8,925 nt of DNA from JBBILG01 sp037445085 (lineage in GTDB: Bacteria; Pseudomonadota; Gammaproteobacteria; Burkholderiales; Methylophilaceae), in assembly GCA_037445085.1 (NCBI GenBank), contig JBBILG010000075.1, positions 1 through 8,925 on the forward strand, given 5' to 3'. The position numbers and the translations under genes are program-made. The notes under the pieces are model-generated. The model worked only from the letters and a program-made list of their open reading frames with translations. It did no database searches and was not told where the DNA came from. Of the stretch, positions 1 through 5,156 are shown piece by piece. Each line of letters opens with the position of its first letter. Position 1 is the first letter of the stretch.

Positions 1-51
1 TCGCGGGCGGTCGCCTCCCGCCCTGCGGGCGTGAACCTGCTCCCTGCTCAT
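1..51 (-). CDS. nuoB: Probable start of NADH-quinone oxidoreductase subunit B (partial, runs off left edge)
   Basis: An ATG at 51-49 opens a frame that stays open to the window edge and reads MSREQVHARRAGGDRPR. It starts 4 bases after the nuoA stop. A GGGAG ribosome binding site overlaps the end of nuoA with about 8 bases of spacing, which suggests translational coupling. In nuo operons nuoB directly follows nuoA, so the position supports the name. The 17 visible residues do not resemble the usual NuoB N-terminus (a short leader followed by a conserved amphipathic segment), so this would have to be a non-conserved N-terminal extension, or the real start lies further left. The Fe-S cysteines that would prove NuoB are outside the window. 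The call rests on gene order more than on protein sequence. Confidence 0.4.
   Translation of the reverse strand, partial: MSREQVHARRAGGDRPR
5..23. repeat. GC-rich inverted repeat near left edge
   Basis: The arms GGGCGG (5-10) and CCGCCC (18-23) are perfect complements around a 7-base loop. They lie inside the presumed first codons of nuoB. There is no T-run on either strand, so it does not look like an intrinsic terminator. It could be an mRNA hairpin early in nuoB or simply a by-product of the very high GC content. Confidence 0.3.
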
Positions 52-55
52 GCCG

Positions 56-412
56 CTACTCCCATTCCAGCGCCCCCTTCTTCCATTCGTAGATGAAGCC
101 GATTACCAGGATACCGAGGAACACCATCATGGAGACAAAGCCGAACAGGCCGATTTCCCGGAGCACCACGGCCCAGGGAAAAAGAAAGGCGATTTCCAGG
201 TCGAACAGGATGAACAGGATGGCGACGAGGTAATAGCGCACGTCGAACTTCATGCGCGCGTCCTCGAAGGCCTCGAAGCCGCATTCGTAAGGAGAGTTCT
301 TTTCGCTGTCGGGGCGGCTGGGCGCCACCACCTTGCCGAGCACCAAAGGCACCACCCCAACGCCAAGCCCGACGAGGATGAACAGGAGTATGGGGAAATA
401 GTTTTCCAGCAC
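56..412 (-). CDS. nuoA: NADH-quinone oxidoreductase subunit A (complex I)
   Basis: This is the small membrane subunit of proton-pumping NADH:quinone oxidoreductase, located in the inner membrane where the membrane arm meets the quinone site. The 118-residue product is full length for the family. It has three hydrophobic helices (about 5-27, 59-80 and 88-108). The family signatures are all present: ECGFEAF at 43-49, FDVRYYL at 56-62 and FDLEIAFLFPW at 70-80 in the region of the quinone-site loop and second helix. The C-terminus ends in EWKKGALEWE. The frame is open upstream to 523, but homology begins with LENYFPILL, so the GTG at 412-410 is taken as the start. No strong ribosome binding site precedes it. 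nuoB should follow directly at the left. The gene lies 130 bases downstream of tRNA-Leu, and that spacer is rich in stem-loops. Confidence 0.95.
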   Translation of the reverse strand: MLENYFPILLFILVGLGVGVVPLVLGKVVAPSRPDSEKNSPYECGFEAFEDARMKFDVRYYLVAILFILFDLEIAFLFPWAVVLREIGLFGFVSMMVFLGILVIGFIYEWKKGALEWE

Positions 413-443
413 GTTAGGACCCAGCTTGATTCCCGGCCATTTT

Positions 444-502
444 CGGGTGTACCCGCACGAATTTCGCCGTCGTGAAATTCGCACGGACGCACCCTTGTCC
501 GT
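444..502. repeat. Cluster of three stem-loops upstream of nuoA
   Basis: Three inverted repeats follow each other in the leader region of nuoA. CGGG/CCCG lies at 444-447 and 452-455 with a 4-base loop. CGAATTTC/GAAATTCG lies at 458-465 and 474-481, with perfect 8-base arms, an 8-base loop and an unusually AT-rich stem for this genome. ACGGAC/GTCCGT lies at 483-488 and 497-502 with an 8-base loop. No T-run follows them on the minus strand, so they are not obvious terminators of the secG-tRNA transcript. They may be mRNA leader structures, a regulator site (the 8-base dyad) or RNA-processing sites between tRNA and nuoA. Confidence 0.5.
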
Positions 503-506
503 TTCG

Positions 507-543
507 CCGGCACGGCATGCCATGCCGGGGACTTTTTTGTTTT
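507..543 (+). terminator. Terminator-like palindrome and T-tract, oriented on the plus strand
   Basis: A 22-base palindrome (507-528) has 11-base arms with one mismatch, centred on GCATGC. On the plus strand it is followed after 4 bases by TTTTTTGTTTT (533-543), the layout of an intrinsic terminator. Both neighbours (tRNA-Leu and nuoA) are on the minus strand, where the T-tract reads as A-rich sequence between the tRNA CCA end and the hairpin. As a terminator it would therefore stop antisense transcription entering the tRNA from the nuoA side. Alternatively, the hairpin acts in the minus-strand transcript as a 3' boundary for tRNA processing. The structure is certain; its function is not. Confidence 0.45.
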
Positions 544-627
544 GGTGCCGACGGCGAGACTCGAACTCGCACGGCTTTCGCCACTACCCCCTCAAGATAG
601 CGTGTCTACCAATTCCACCACGTCGGC
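543..627 (-). tRNA. tRNA-Leu (anticodon GAG)
   Basis: An 85-base cloverleaf with the long variable arm of a class II tRNA can be folded by eye. The acceptor arms GCCGACG and CGTCGGC pair fully, with discriminator A and an encoded CCA (ending at 543). The D arm is GTG/CAC around AATTGGTAGA. The anticodon stem is CTATC/GGTAG with loop TTGAGGG, giving anticodon GAG at 593-591, which reads CUC and CUU leucine codons. The variable arm is TGGCGAAAGCCGT, and the T arm is GCGAG-TTCGAGT-CTCGC. It sits 43 bases after secG on the same strand. The same neighbourhood (secG followed by tRNA-Leu GAG) occurs in E. coli, where the tRNA is leuU. It is probably co-transcribed with tpiA-secG. Confidence 0.97.
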
Positions 628-670
628 TTGTCTTGCGGGCCGCTCGCACCCGCATTGCTGCTGCCTGAGC

Positions 671-1017
671 TTACTTGGGCACTTCCTGGGCCTTCGAGGC
701 GCCGCCCGCCTCCGTCTGACCTACGACGGCCGGCTGGTGCGCGCCCACCACGCTGGAGTCCCTGCCGTCCTGGCCGGCCATGTAGGCGAGGGTGAGACTG
801 GTAATGAAGAATACCGTCACCAGGCCAGCCGTGGCCCGGCTCAGCAGATTGGCGGAACCCCTGNNNNNNNNNNNNNNNNNNNNNNNNNNNNNNNNNNNNN
901 NNNNNNNNNNNNNNNNNNNNNNNNNNNNATGTCGGCGCCCTTGCCGTGCTGCAACAACACGAGACCAATGATGCACAGCGCCACGATCACGTGCACTGCC
1001 CAAACTATCGCTTCCAT
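671..1017 (-). CDS. secG: Preprotein translocase subunit SecG (interrupted by assembly gap)
   Basis: SecG is the small auxiliary subunit of the SecYEG protein-export channel in the inner membrane. The first 29 residues (MEAIVWAVHVIVALCIIGLV, then LLQHGKGAD) contain the first membrane helix and the conserved LLQxGKGAD motif. After the gap the protein resumes with RGSANLLSRATAG, then the second helix TVFFITSLTLAYMAG and a hydrophilic tail rich in Gln, Ala and Gly. The missing part is the conserved Gly/Ala/Ser-rich loop, about 15 residues in homologues. The 65-base N-run is not a multiple of three, so the two halves fall in different frames as written. That is most simply a gap-size artefact, not a broken gene. 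The ATG at 1017-1015 lies 6 bases after the tpiA stop, indicating an operon. The ribosome binding site is weak (GGGCGGA, tight to the start). Confidence 0.9.
864..928. other. Assembly gap (65 N) inside secG
   Basis: There are 65 unknown bases. They replace the segment of secG that encodes the glycine-rich loop between the two membrane helices. Repetitive GC-rich Gly/Ala codons there are a plausible cause of the failed assembly. Aligning the flanks to the usual SecG layout predicts about 45 missing bases, and the true number should be a multiple of three. Confidence 0.99.
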
Positions 1018-1023
1018 TCCGCC

Positions 1024-1782
1024 CTACTTTCCGTTCGCCGCCCGGCATATCGCCACGAACTCGTCCGCGTCCAGCGACGCGCTGCCGACCAGTCCGCCAT
1101 CGATATCAGGCATAGAAAATAATTGTGCCGCATTTGAGACTTTTACGCTACCCCCGTAGAGGATGCGGATGTTCTCCGCCACCTTCAGATCGTGCCGCGC
1201 CACCAGCCCGCGAATGAAGGCGTGCACCTTCTGGGCCAGTTGCGGCGACGCCGTACGCCCGCTACCGATCGCCCAAGTGGGTTCGTAGGCCAGCACCGCA
1301 TGCGAGAGCAACTGGATGCCGACATCTTCCAGCATGCCGTCGAGCTGGCTGGCCACCACCGCCTCGGTGATGCCCGCATCGAATTCTTCCTGCGTCTCGC
1401 CCATGCAGTAGATGGGCACGAGGCCGGCCTTGATCGCCACCTTGATGCAGCGGGCGGCGGTGTCGTTGGTTTCGCGGAACTGCCCGCGCCGCTCGGAATG
1501 GCCGACGATGACGTACTTGCAGCCGAAATCCGCCACCATCCACGCCGACACCGCACCAGTGTACGCCCCCATCTCGCCGGAGTGGATGTTCTGGGCACCC
1601 CATGCCACGTTGGTGCCCTGCAGCAGCATCTGCGCCTGAAACAGGTAGGGATGCGGCACGCACACGGCGAACTCGGCCCGGCGCAGGTTGCGCACGCCGC
1701 GCGCCACGCCTTCCAGCAGCTCGCGGTTGCGCCTGAGGCTGCCGTGCATCTTCCAGTTGGCGACTACCAGCTTGCGGCGCAT
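1024..1782 (-). CDS. tpiA: Triosephosphate isomerase
   Basis: This cytosolic enzyme interconverts dihydroxyacetone phosphate and glyceraldehyde 3-phosphate in glycolysis and gluconeogenesis. The 252-residue protein is full length and shows every catalytic landmark: Asn9 and Lys11 in ANWKM, His95 in VGHSERR, and the general base Glu167 in AYEPTWAIG. The mobile phosphate-gripping loop 6 is at about 170-180, and the phosphate-binding GGSV (210-213) and GGLVGSAS (229-236) follow. The ATG at 1782-1780 has a GGGAG ribosome binding site 6 bases away, partly inside a hairpin. The stop lies 6 bases before secG, and the gene lies 52 bases downstream of recJ. A stretch encoding about residues 212-228 has strikingly AT-rich, rare codons (TCA, AAT, CAA, TTA, TCT, CCT) compared with the rest of the gene, although the protein sequence there remains normal. 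Confidence 0.98.
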   Translation of the reverse strand: MRRKLVVANWKMHGSLRRNRELLEGVARGVRNLRRAEFAVCVPHPYLFQAQMLLQGTNVAWGAQNIHSGEMGAYTGAVSAWMVADFGCKYVIVGHSERRGQFRETNDTAARCIKVAIKAGLVPIYCMGETQEEFDAGITEAVVASQLDGMLEDVGIQLLSHAVLAYEPTWAIGSGRTASPQLAQKVHAFIRGLVARHDLKVAENIRILYGGSVKVSNAAQLFSMPDIDGGLVGSASLDADEFVAICRAANGK

Positions 1783-1790
1783 CCCTCACT

Positions 1791-1809
1791 CCCGCGCAAA
1801 GACCGCGGG
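1791..1809 (-). promoter_or_regulatory. Stem-loop covering part of the tpiA ribosome binding site
   Basis: On the minus strand CCCGCG (1809-1804) and CGCGGG (1796-1791) form a perfect 6-base GC stem with loop GTCTTTG. The GGG of the likely tpiA Shine-Dalgarno GGGAG is the last part of the 3' arm, 8 bases before the ATG. In RNA the stem would compete with ribosome binding. It is also the only hairpin between recJ and tpiA, but it lacks a T-run, so a terminator is unlikely. Confidence 0.4.
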
Positions 1810-1834
1810 ATGATACGCCGGCCGCCGGTCATCG

Positions 1835-3541
1835 TCAAAGCGGCGACGCATCCGCCTCCTCCCACAGCCGCAGCACCAGTTGCACGTTGCGGCTGCCGTT
1901 GTATTCGTTGGCCTGCAGGCGATAGACGGCACGGATCCGCTCCGGCAGCGGGCCGACGCTGCCGAACAGGATGGCATCGAAGCGGCGGCCGGCCAGTTCC
2001 AGCCACAGCTTGAGATGACGCTCGCCGACGACGCGCTGGCCGGCCACGGCGAAGGCATCGCAGAATTCCGGGGCGGGAAAGCCCTGCCCCCATACCTGGC
2101 GCTCCAGCGCATCGGCCAGCTCCAGCGTCAGGTCCTCGGCAGCGATGGCGCCGTCGGTCTCGATCACGCACTCCAGGTCGGCCGGAGTCAGCAGCTCGCG
2201 CACCATCGCCTCGAAGGCGGCACCGAAACGCGGGTAGCCGGCCTCGGCAATGCTGAGCCCGGCCGCCATGGCATGCCCGCCAAAGCGCAGCAACAGGCCG
2301 GGATGGCGCTTGGCCAGCAGATCCAGCGCATCGCGCAGATGCAGGCCGGGAATGGATCGGCCGGAGCCCTTGAGGCTGCCGTCGCCGGCACTGGCGAAGG
2401 CGATCACCGGCCGGTGGAAGCGCTCCTTGATGCGCGAGGCGAGGATGCCGATGACACCCTGGTGCCAGTCGGGCCGGTATAGGCTGAGACTCCAGGCGGT
2501 GCCGGGGTCGAACCGCTCCAGATCGAGCAGTGCCGCCGCATGCATGTCCGCCTCGATATCGCGCCGCTCGCGGTTGAGCGCATCCAGCCGGCGCGCGAGC
2601 CGCAACGCCTCGTCGGCATCCTCCGCCAGCAGGCAGGCGATGCCCAGTGACATGTCCTGCAGCCGGCCGGCGGCGTTGAGGCGGGGCGCCACGGCAAAGC
2701 CGAAATCCTGCGCCGTCACTCTTTGCAAAGATTTGCCCGCCACCTGCAGCAGCGCCTGGATGCCGGGGCAGGCGCGACCGGCGCGGATGCGGCGCAGGCC
2801 CTGCTCCACCAGGATGCGGTTGTTGTCGTCCAGGCGCACCAGGTCGGCCACCGTACCCAGCGCCACCAGGTCGAGCAGTTCGGTGAGATTCGGCCCGGCA
2901 CCGTCGGCAAAGGCGCCGCGCGCGCGCAATTCGGCGCGCAGGGCCAGCATGAGATAGAACGCCACCCCGACGCCGGCCAGATGCTTGCTCGGAAAAGGGC
3001 AGCCGGGCTGGTTGGGGTTGACGATGCAGACTGCCTCCGGCAGCGTGTCGCCGGGCAGATGATGGTCGGTGACCAGCACTTCGATGCCGCGCCGGCCGGC
3101 CTCGCGCACGCCTTCCACGCTGGCGATGCCGTTGTCCACGGTGATGATGATATCGGGTTCGCGCGCCGCCGCCAGCACCACGATTTCCGGGGTAAGGCCG
3201 TAGCCGTAGTCGAAACGGTTGGGCACCAGATAATCCACCGCGGCTCCCATGCCGCGCAGGCCGCGCACCGTCACCGCACAGGCCGTCGCCCCGTCCGCGT
3301 CGTAATCCGCGACGACCAACAGGCGCCTGTTCCGCGCGATGGCGTCCGCCAGCAGCGCTGCCATGGTTGTCAGCCCCTTCATGTGCGCCGGCGGGAGCAG
3401 ACCGCCCAGCGCGCATTCGAGTTGCGCGGGGGAGCCTACGCCGCGTGCCGCCAGGACGCGCGCCAGCACGCGGTGACAGCCGGACCGCCGCAGCAGCTCG
3501 GCACGGTCCTGCTCGTACTCGCGGGTGACGATGCTAACCAA
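1835..3541 (-). CDS. recJ: Single-stranded-DNA-specific 5'-3' exonuclease RecJ
   Basis: RecJ degrades single-stranded DNA 5' to 3' in recombination (RecF pathway), mismatch repair and base excision repair. The 568-residue protein is typical in length. The DHH phosphoesterase domain shows motif I DYDADG (79-84), motif II VDNG (135-138), motif III TDHH (158-161) and motif IV ALGTVADLV (227-235), which carry the metal-binding Asp and His residues. APRLNAAGR (285-293) follows. The DHHA1 domain has GRSIPGLHL (394-402) and GGHAMAAG (421-428), and the C-terminal OB-fold follows. Homology starts with MVSIVTRE, so the start is a TTG at 3541-3539. It is supported by an AGGAGG at 3550-3545, although that is only 3 bases away; a GGGAGG at 3553-3548 gives a better 6-base spacing. 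The gene overlaps the upstream RpfE-type gene by 8 bases, so the two are probably translated in a coupled way. Confidence 0.97.
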   Translation of the reverse strand: MVSIVTREYEQDRAELLRRSGCHRVLARVLAARGVGSPAQLECALGGLLPPAHMKGLTTMAALLADAIARNRRLLVVADYDADGATACAVTVRGLRGMGAAVDYLVPNRFDYGYGLTPEIVVLAAAREPDIIITVDNGIASVEGVREAGRRGIEVLVTDHHLPGDTLPEAVCIVNPNQPGCPFPSKHLAGVGVAFYLMLALRAELRARGAFADGAGPNLTELLDLVALGTVADLVRLDDNNRILVEQGLRRIRAGRACPGIQALLQVAGKSLQRVTAQDFGFAVAPRLNAAGRLQDMSLGIACLLAEDADEALRLARRLDALNRERRDIEADMHAAALLDLERFDPGTAWSLSLYRPDWHQGVIGILASRIKERFHRPVIAFASAGDGSLKGSGRSIPGLHLRDALDLLAKRHPGLLLRFGGHAMAAGLSIAEAGYPRFGAAFEAMVRELLTPADLECVIETDGAIAAEDLTLELADALERQVWGQGFPAPEFCDAFAVAGQRVVGERHLKLWLELAGRRFDAILFGSVGPLPERIRAVYRLQANEYNGSRNVQLVLRLWEEADASPL

Positions 3542-4493
3542 GAACCTCCTCCCAAGAACACGGCCGGCGCCAGAATTTCAGTCTGTCGCGGCGACTCACG
3601 GCATAGCTGCCGACCTGCCTGCCCGCGAGATGCAGAGTCAGCGCGATGCGGCCGCGGCGCAACGCCTCGTGCAGGGGGGCGAACCAGTCATGCTCCTGCC
3701 GCGCCGACAATGCGGGCAGCACCAGCCAGTGCGCGGCGCCCTGCGCGCGCGCCAGCCAGTCCTCCGCCGTTTCCGGCAGCTCCGAGAGCCCGCAGCCCGA
3801 AGCGAGCGCGAGGCCGCGCGCCAGGGGATCGTCCGCCCACACCCGCAGGCCGCGCGGCGGCACGGCGGCGAGGCTGCCGCCCCCCCACAGCCAGACACTG
3901 TTCACCGGGAGCTGGCCCTGCGCCTCCAGTTCCATGTTAACCGGGTGGTCATGCAGCAGCATCTGCAGCTCGTTGAGCCGGCGGTACCAGTGCAGCCCGT
4001 CCCGGCCACGCGGCAGGAATGGCTGGATGTCGCGGCCCAGCACTTGCGCAAGGTCGTGCGTGTGCAGCGCGGGCGCCCGGGCGAGTTGCAGGTACCAGCG
4101 ACGCGGCGCGGCCACGTAAAAGCGCAGGCCGGCCTGCGCAAAGTGCGCGTTGAGCGCCTCCGTCAGTTGCTGCGCCTGGGATAGCCGCAGCGTGTCGGCA
4201 GCCTCCGCCAGCAGGAAGCTGTCGCGCCGCAGTACCAGCGCGACGGGATCGGCGTGCAGCCAGCAACCTTCTTCCGCCGGCAGGCCGTCGCCCAGCGCGG
4301 CATAAGGGGCGGAAGGCATATCCTGCTGCGGCTCGACACCAAACCGGCGGCACAGCCAGGCGGACGGCGTCACGGCCTCCCGCCGCAACAGCCGCGCCGG
4401 GTGCAGCAGCGCGCGCAACGCGGGGAAATCCTGCGAGCGCGGCAGCGCGGGCGGAACCGGCAGGAACAGGTCACATTGTGGCGGGGAAGTCAT
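3534..4493 (-). CDS. RpfE-type regulatory-like protein (function unknown)
   Basis: This 319-residue soluble protein, with no membrane helix or signal peptide, matches from memory the RpfE-type family found next to recJ in many beta- and gammaproteobacteria. The name comes from the rpf region of Xanthomonas campestris. It is sometimes mislabelled as a phosphoglycerate mutase. Visible landmarks are WLHADPV (78-84), HWYRRLNELQMLLHDHPVN (168-186), the motif VNSVWLWGGGS (197-207) and a basic RRDRLKFWRR (301-310) near the end. No biochemical role is established to my knowledge, so none is assigned. The ATG at 4493-4491 is preferred over an in-frame TTG five codons upstream, but its ribosome binding site is poor, so the start is uncertain. 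It overlaps recJ by 8 bases and diverges from sixA. Confidence 0.8.
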   Translation of the reverse strand: MTSPPQCDLFLPVPPALPRSQDFPALRALLHPARLLRREAVTPSAWLCRRFGVEPQQDMPSAPYAALGDGLPAEEGCWLHADPVALVLRRDSFLLAEAADTLRLSQAQQLTEALNAHFAQAGLRFYVAAPRRWYLQLARAPALHTHDLAQVLGRDIQPFLPRGRDGLHWYRRLNELQMLLHDHPVNMELEAQGQLPVNSVWLWGGGSLAAVPPRGLRVWADDPLARGLALASGCGLSELPETAEDWLARAQGAAHWLVLPALSARQEHDWFAPLHEALRRGRIALTLHLAGRQVGSYAVSRRDRLKFWRRPCSWEEVLG

Positions 4494-4551
4494 GCCTGCG
4501 GGTCTCAAAGTGCGCTACCATGCGCAAAATACCAGTTTTGAGGGTCTCGTC
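4494..4551. promoter_or_regulatory. Divergent promoter region between RpfE-type gene and sixA
   Basis: This 58-base spacer must hold start signals for both directions. It contains a TGCGC/GCGCA inverted repeat (4511-4515, 4522-4526) whose 6-base loop is TACCAT, a possible plus-strand -10 box. Around it lies a CTCAAA/TTTGAG inverted repeat (4504-4509, 4537-4542), and a direct repeat GGGTCTC occurs at 4500-4506 and 4542-4548. On the minus strand TATTTT (4531-4526) is a possible -10 box. GAGGG at 4540-4544 is the sixA ribosome binding site. No convincing -35 boxes are visible, so the promoter assignment is tentative; the repeats themselves are certain. Confidence 0.35.
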
Positions 4552-5007
4552 ATGGATTTGATACTGTGGCGCCACGCCGAAGCGGAAGACGGCATGCCGG
4601 ACATGGCGCGCGCACTGACACACAAGGGACACCGCCAGGCTGGCCGCATGGCCGCTTGGCTCAAGCCGCGCCTACCAGAAGGCACGCGCATCCTGGTCAG
4701 CCCGGCACAGCGCACGCAGCAGACGGCGGTGGCGCTTGGCATGGATTGTAGCATGCTGGATGCACTGGCCCCGGGTGCCGATGCCGAGGCCATCCTGGAG
4801 GCCGCCGGCTGGCCGCACCATGCGCAAGGCGCCGTCATCGTCGGACACCAGCCGACCCTGGGGGAAGTAGCCTCCCTGCTGCTGCGCAGCCGGACGCCAT
4901 CGCTGAGCGTGCGCAAGGGCGCGGTCTGGTGGTTCGCGACCCATCGCGCGCACCCGGAGGAGGCCGTGCTCAGGGCGGTGCTGACCCCCGAACTGCTGCG
5001 CGAGTGA
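4552..5007 (+). CDS. sixA: Phosphohistidine phosphatase SixA
   Basis: SixA is a small histidine phosphatase that removes phosphate from phosphohistidine; in E. coli it acts on phosphotransfer proteins such as ArcB or the nitrogen PTS. The 151-residue protein has the branch-1 histidine phosphatase fold. LWRHAEAED (5-13) carries the catalytic His8 and Arg7 (RHA in place of RHG, as usual for SixA). SPAQRTQQTA (50-59) provides Arg54, and VGHQPTLGE (97-105) provides the second His99. The frame is open upstream to 4492, but the ATG at 4552 starts exactly at the conserved MDLILWRHAE and has GAGGG 7 bases upstream. A strong GC palindrome lies 7 bases after the stop. Being first in the plus-strand block, it shares a phosphate theme with the CYTH-CHAD gene two genes on. 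Confidence 0.93.
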   Translation: MDLILWRHAEAEDGMPDMARALTHKGHRQAGRMAAWLKPRLPEGTRILVSPAQRTQQTAVALGMDCSMLDALAPGADAEAILEAAGWPHHAQGAVIVGHQPTLGEVASLLLRSRTPSLSVRKGAVWWFATHRAHPEEAVLRAVLTPELLRE

Positions 5008-5051
5008 GCGCATGCACCGCCTGCGCGCAGGCGGTGGAAAAGGCGCATGCG
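5008..5051 (+). terminator. Perfect 22-base palindrome flanked by GCGCATGC repeats after sixA
   Basis: The arms CACCGCCTGCG (5015-5025) and CGCAGGCGGTG (5026-5036) are perfect complements with no loop bases. The 8-base GCGCATGC occurs on both sides (5008-5015 and 5043-5050); its core GCATGC is self-complementary, so the outer copies can extend the stem past an internal bulge. It begins right after the sixA stop. There is no T-run, so it is not a classic intrinsic terminator; an mRNA 3'-end stabiliser or a protein-binding dyad are alternatives. It ends where the promoter of the next gene begins. Confidence 0.45.
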
Positions 5052-5064
5052 ATGGGGGTACACT
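5035..5064 (+). promoter_or_regulatory. Candidate sigma-70 promoter for the ParA/CYTH-CHAD genes
   Basis: TGGAAA (5035-5040) and TACACT (5059-5064) each match four of six consensus bases of the -35 and -10 boxes, with an 18-base spacer. They are about 95 bases before the TTG start of the ParA-type gene. The -35 box touches the end of the 22-base palindrome, so a protein bound at that dyad could affect transcription. A similar TACACT occurs before the DUF6394-like gene. Confidence 0.4.
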
Positions 5065-5156
5065 ACGTCCTTTCACGCACGACCCGGGCCGGCCATCGCC
5101 AGCCCGGCCGACATCACGACGAAAGGCCGGGGCCGGCCAAAAAGCGAGGGCGCCGT

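Noticed and set aside
864..928. Possible frameshift pseudogene at secG
   Set aside because: The only evidence for a frame break is the length of an N-run, which is not real sequence; both flanks are intact SecG.
1101..1150. Sigma-54 promoter inside the AT-rich patch of tpiA (minus-strand GGCAC element)
   Set aside because: The -24-like GGCAC is present, but the -12 element lacks the required GC at the right spacing.
1764..3416. A 550-residue frame on the same strand as recJ
   Set aside because: It is the +1 shadow of recJ with Arg/Gly/Ala-rich composition; the RecJ frame carries all catalytic motifs.
2723..3940. A 405-residue plus-strand frame opposite recJ and the RpfE-type gene
   Set aside because: Shadow composition (Gln/His/Arg/Ala rich), no motif, and no plausible ribosome binding site or partner gene.
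4500..4548. CRISPR-like or iteron-like repeats in the divergent spacer
   Set aside because: There is only one pair of 7-base direct repeats plus short inverted repeats, with no array or regular spacing.
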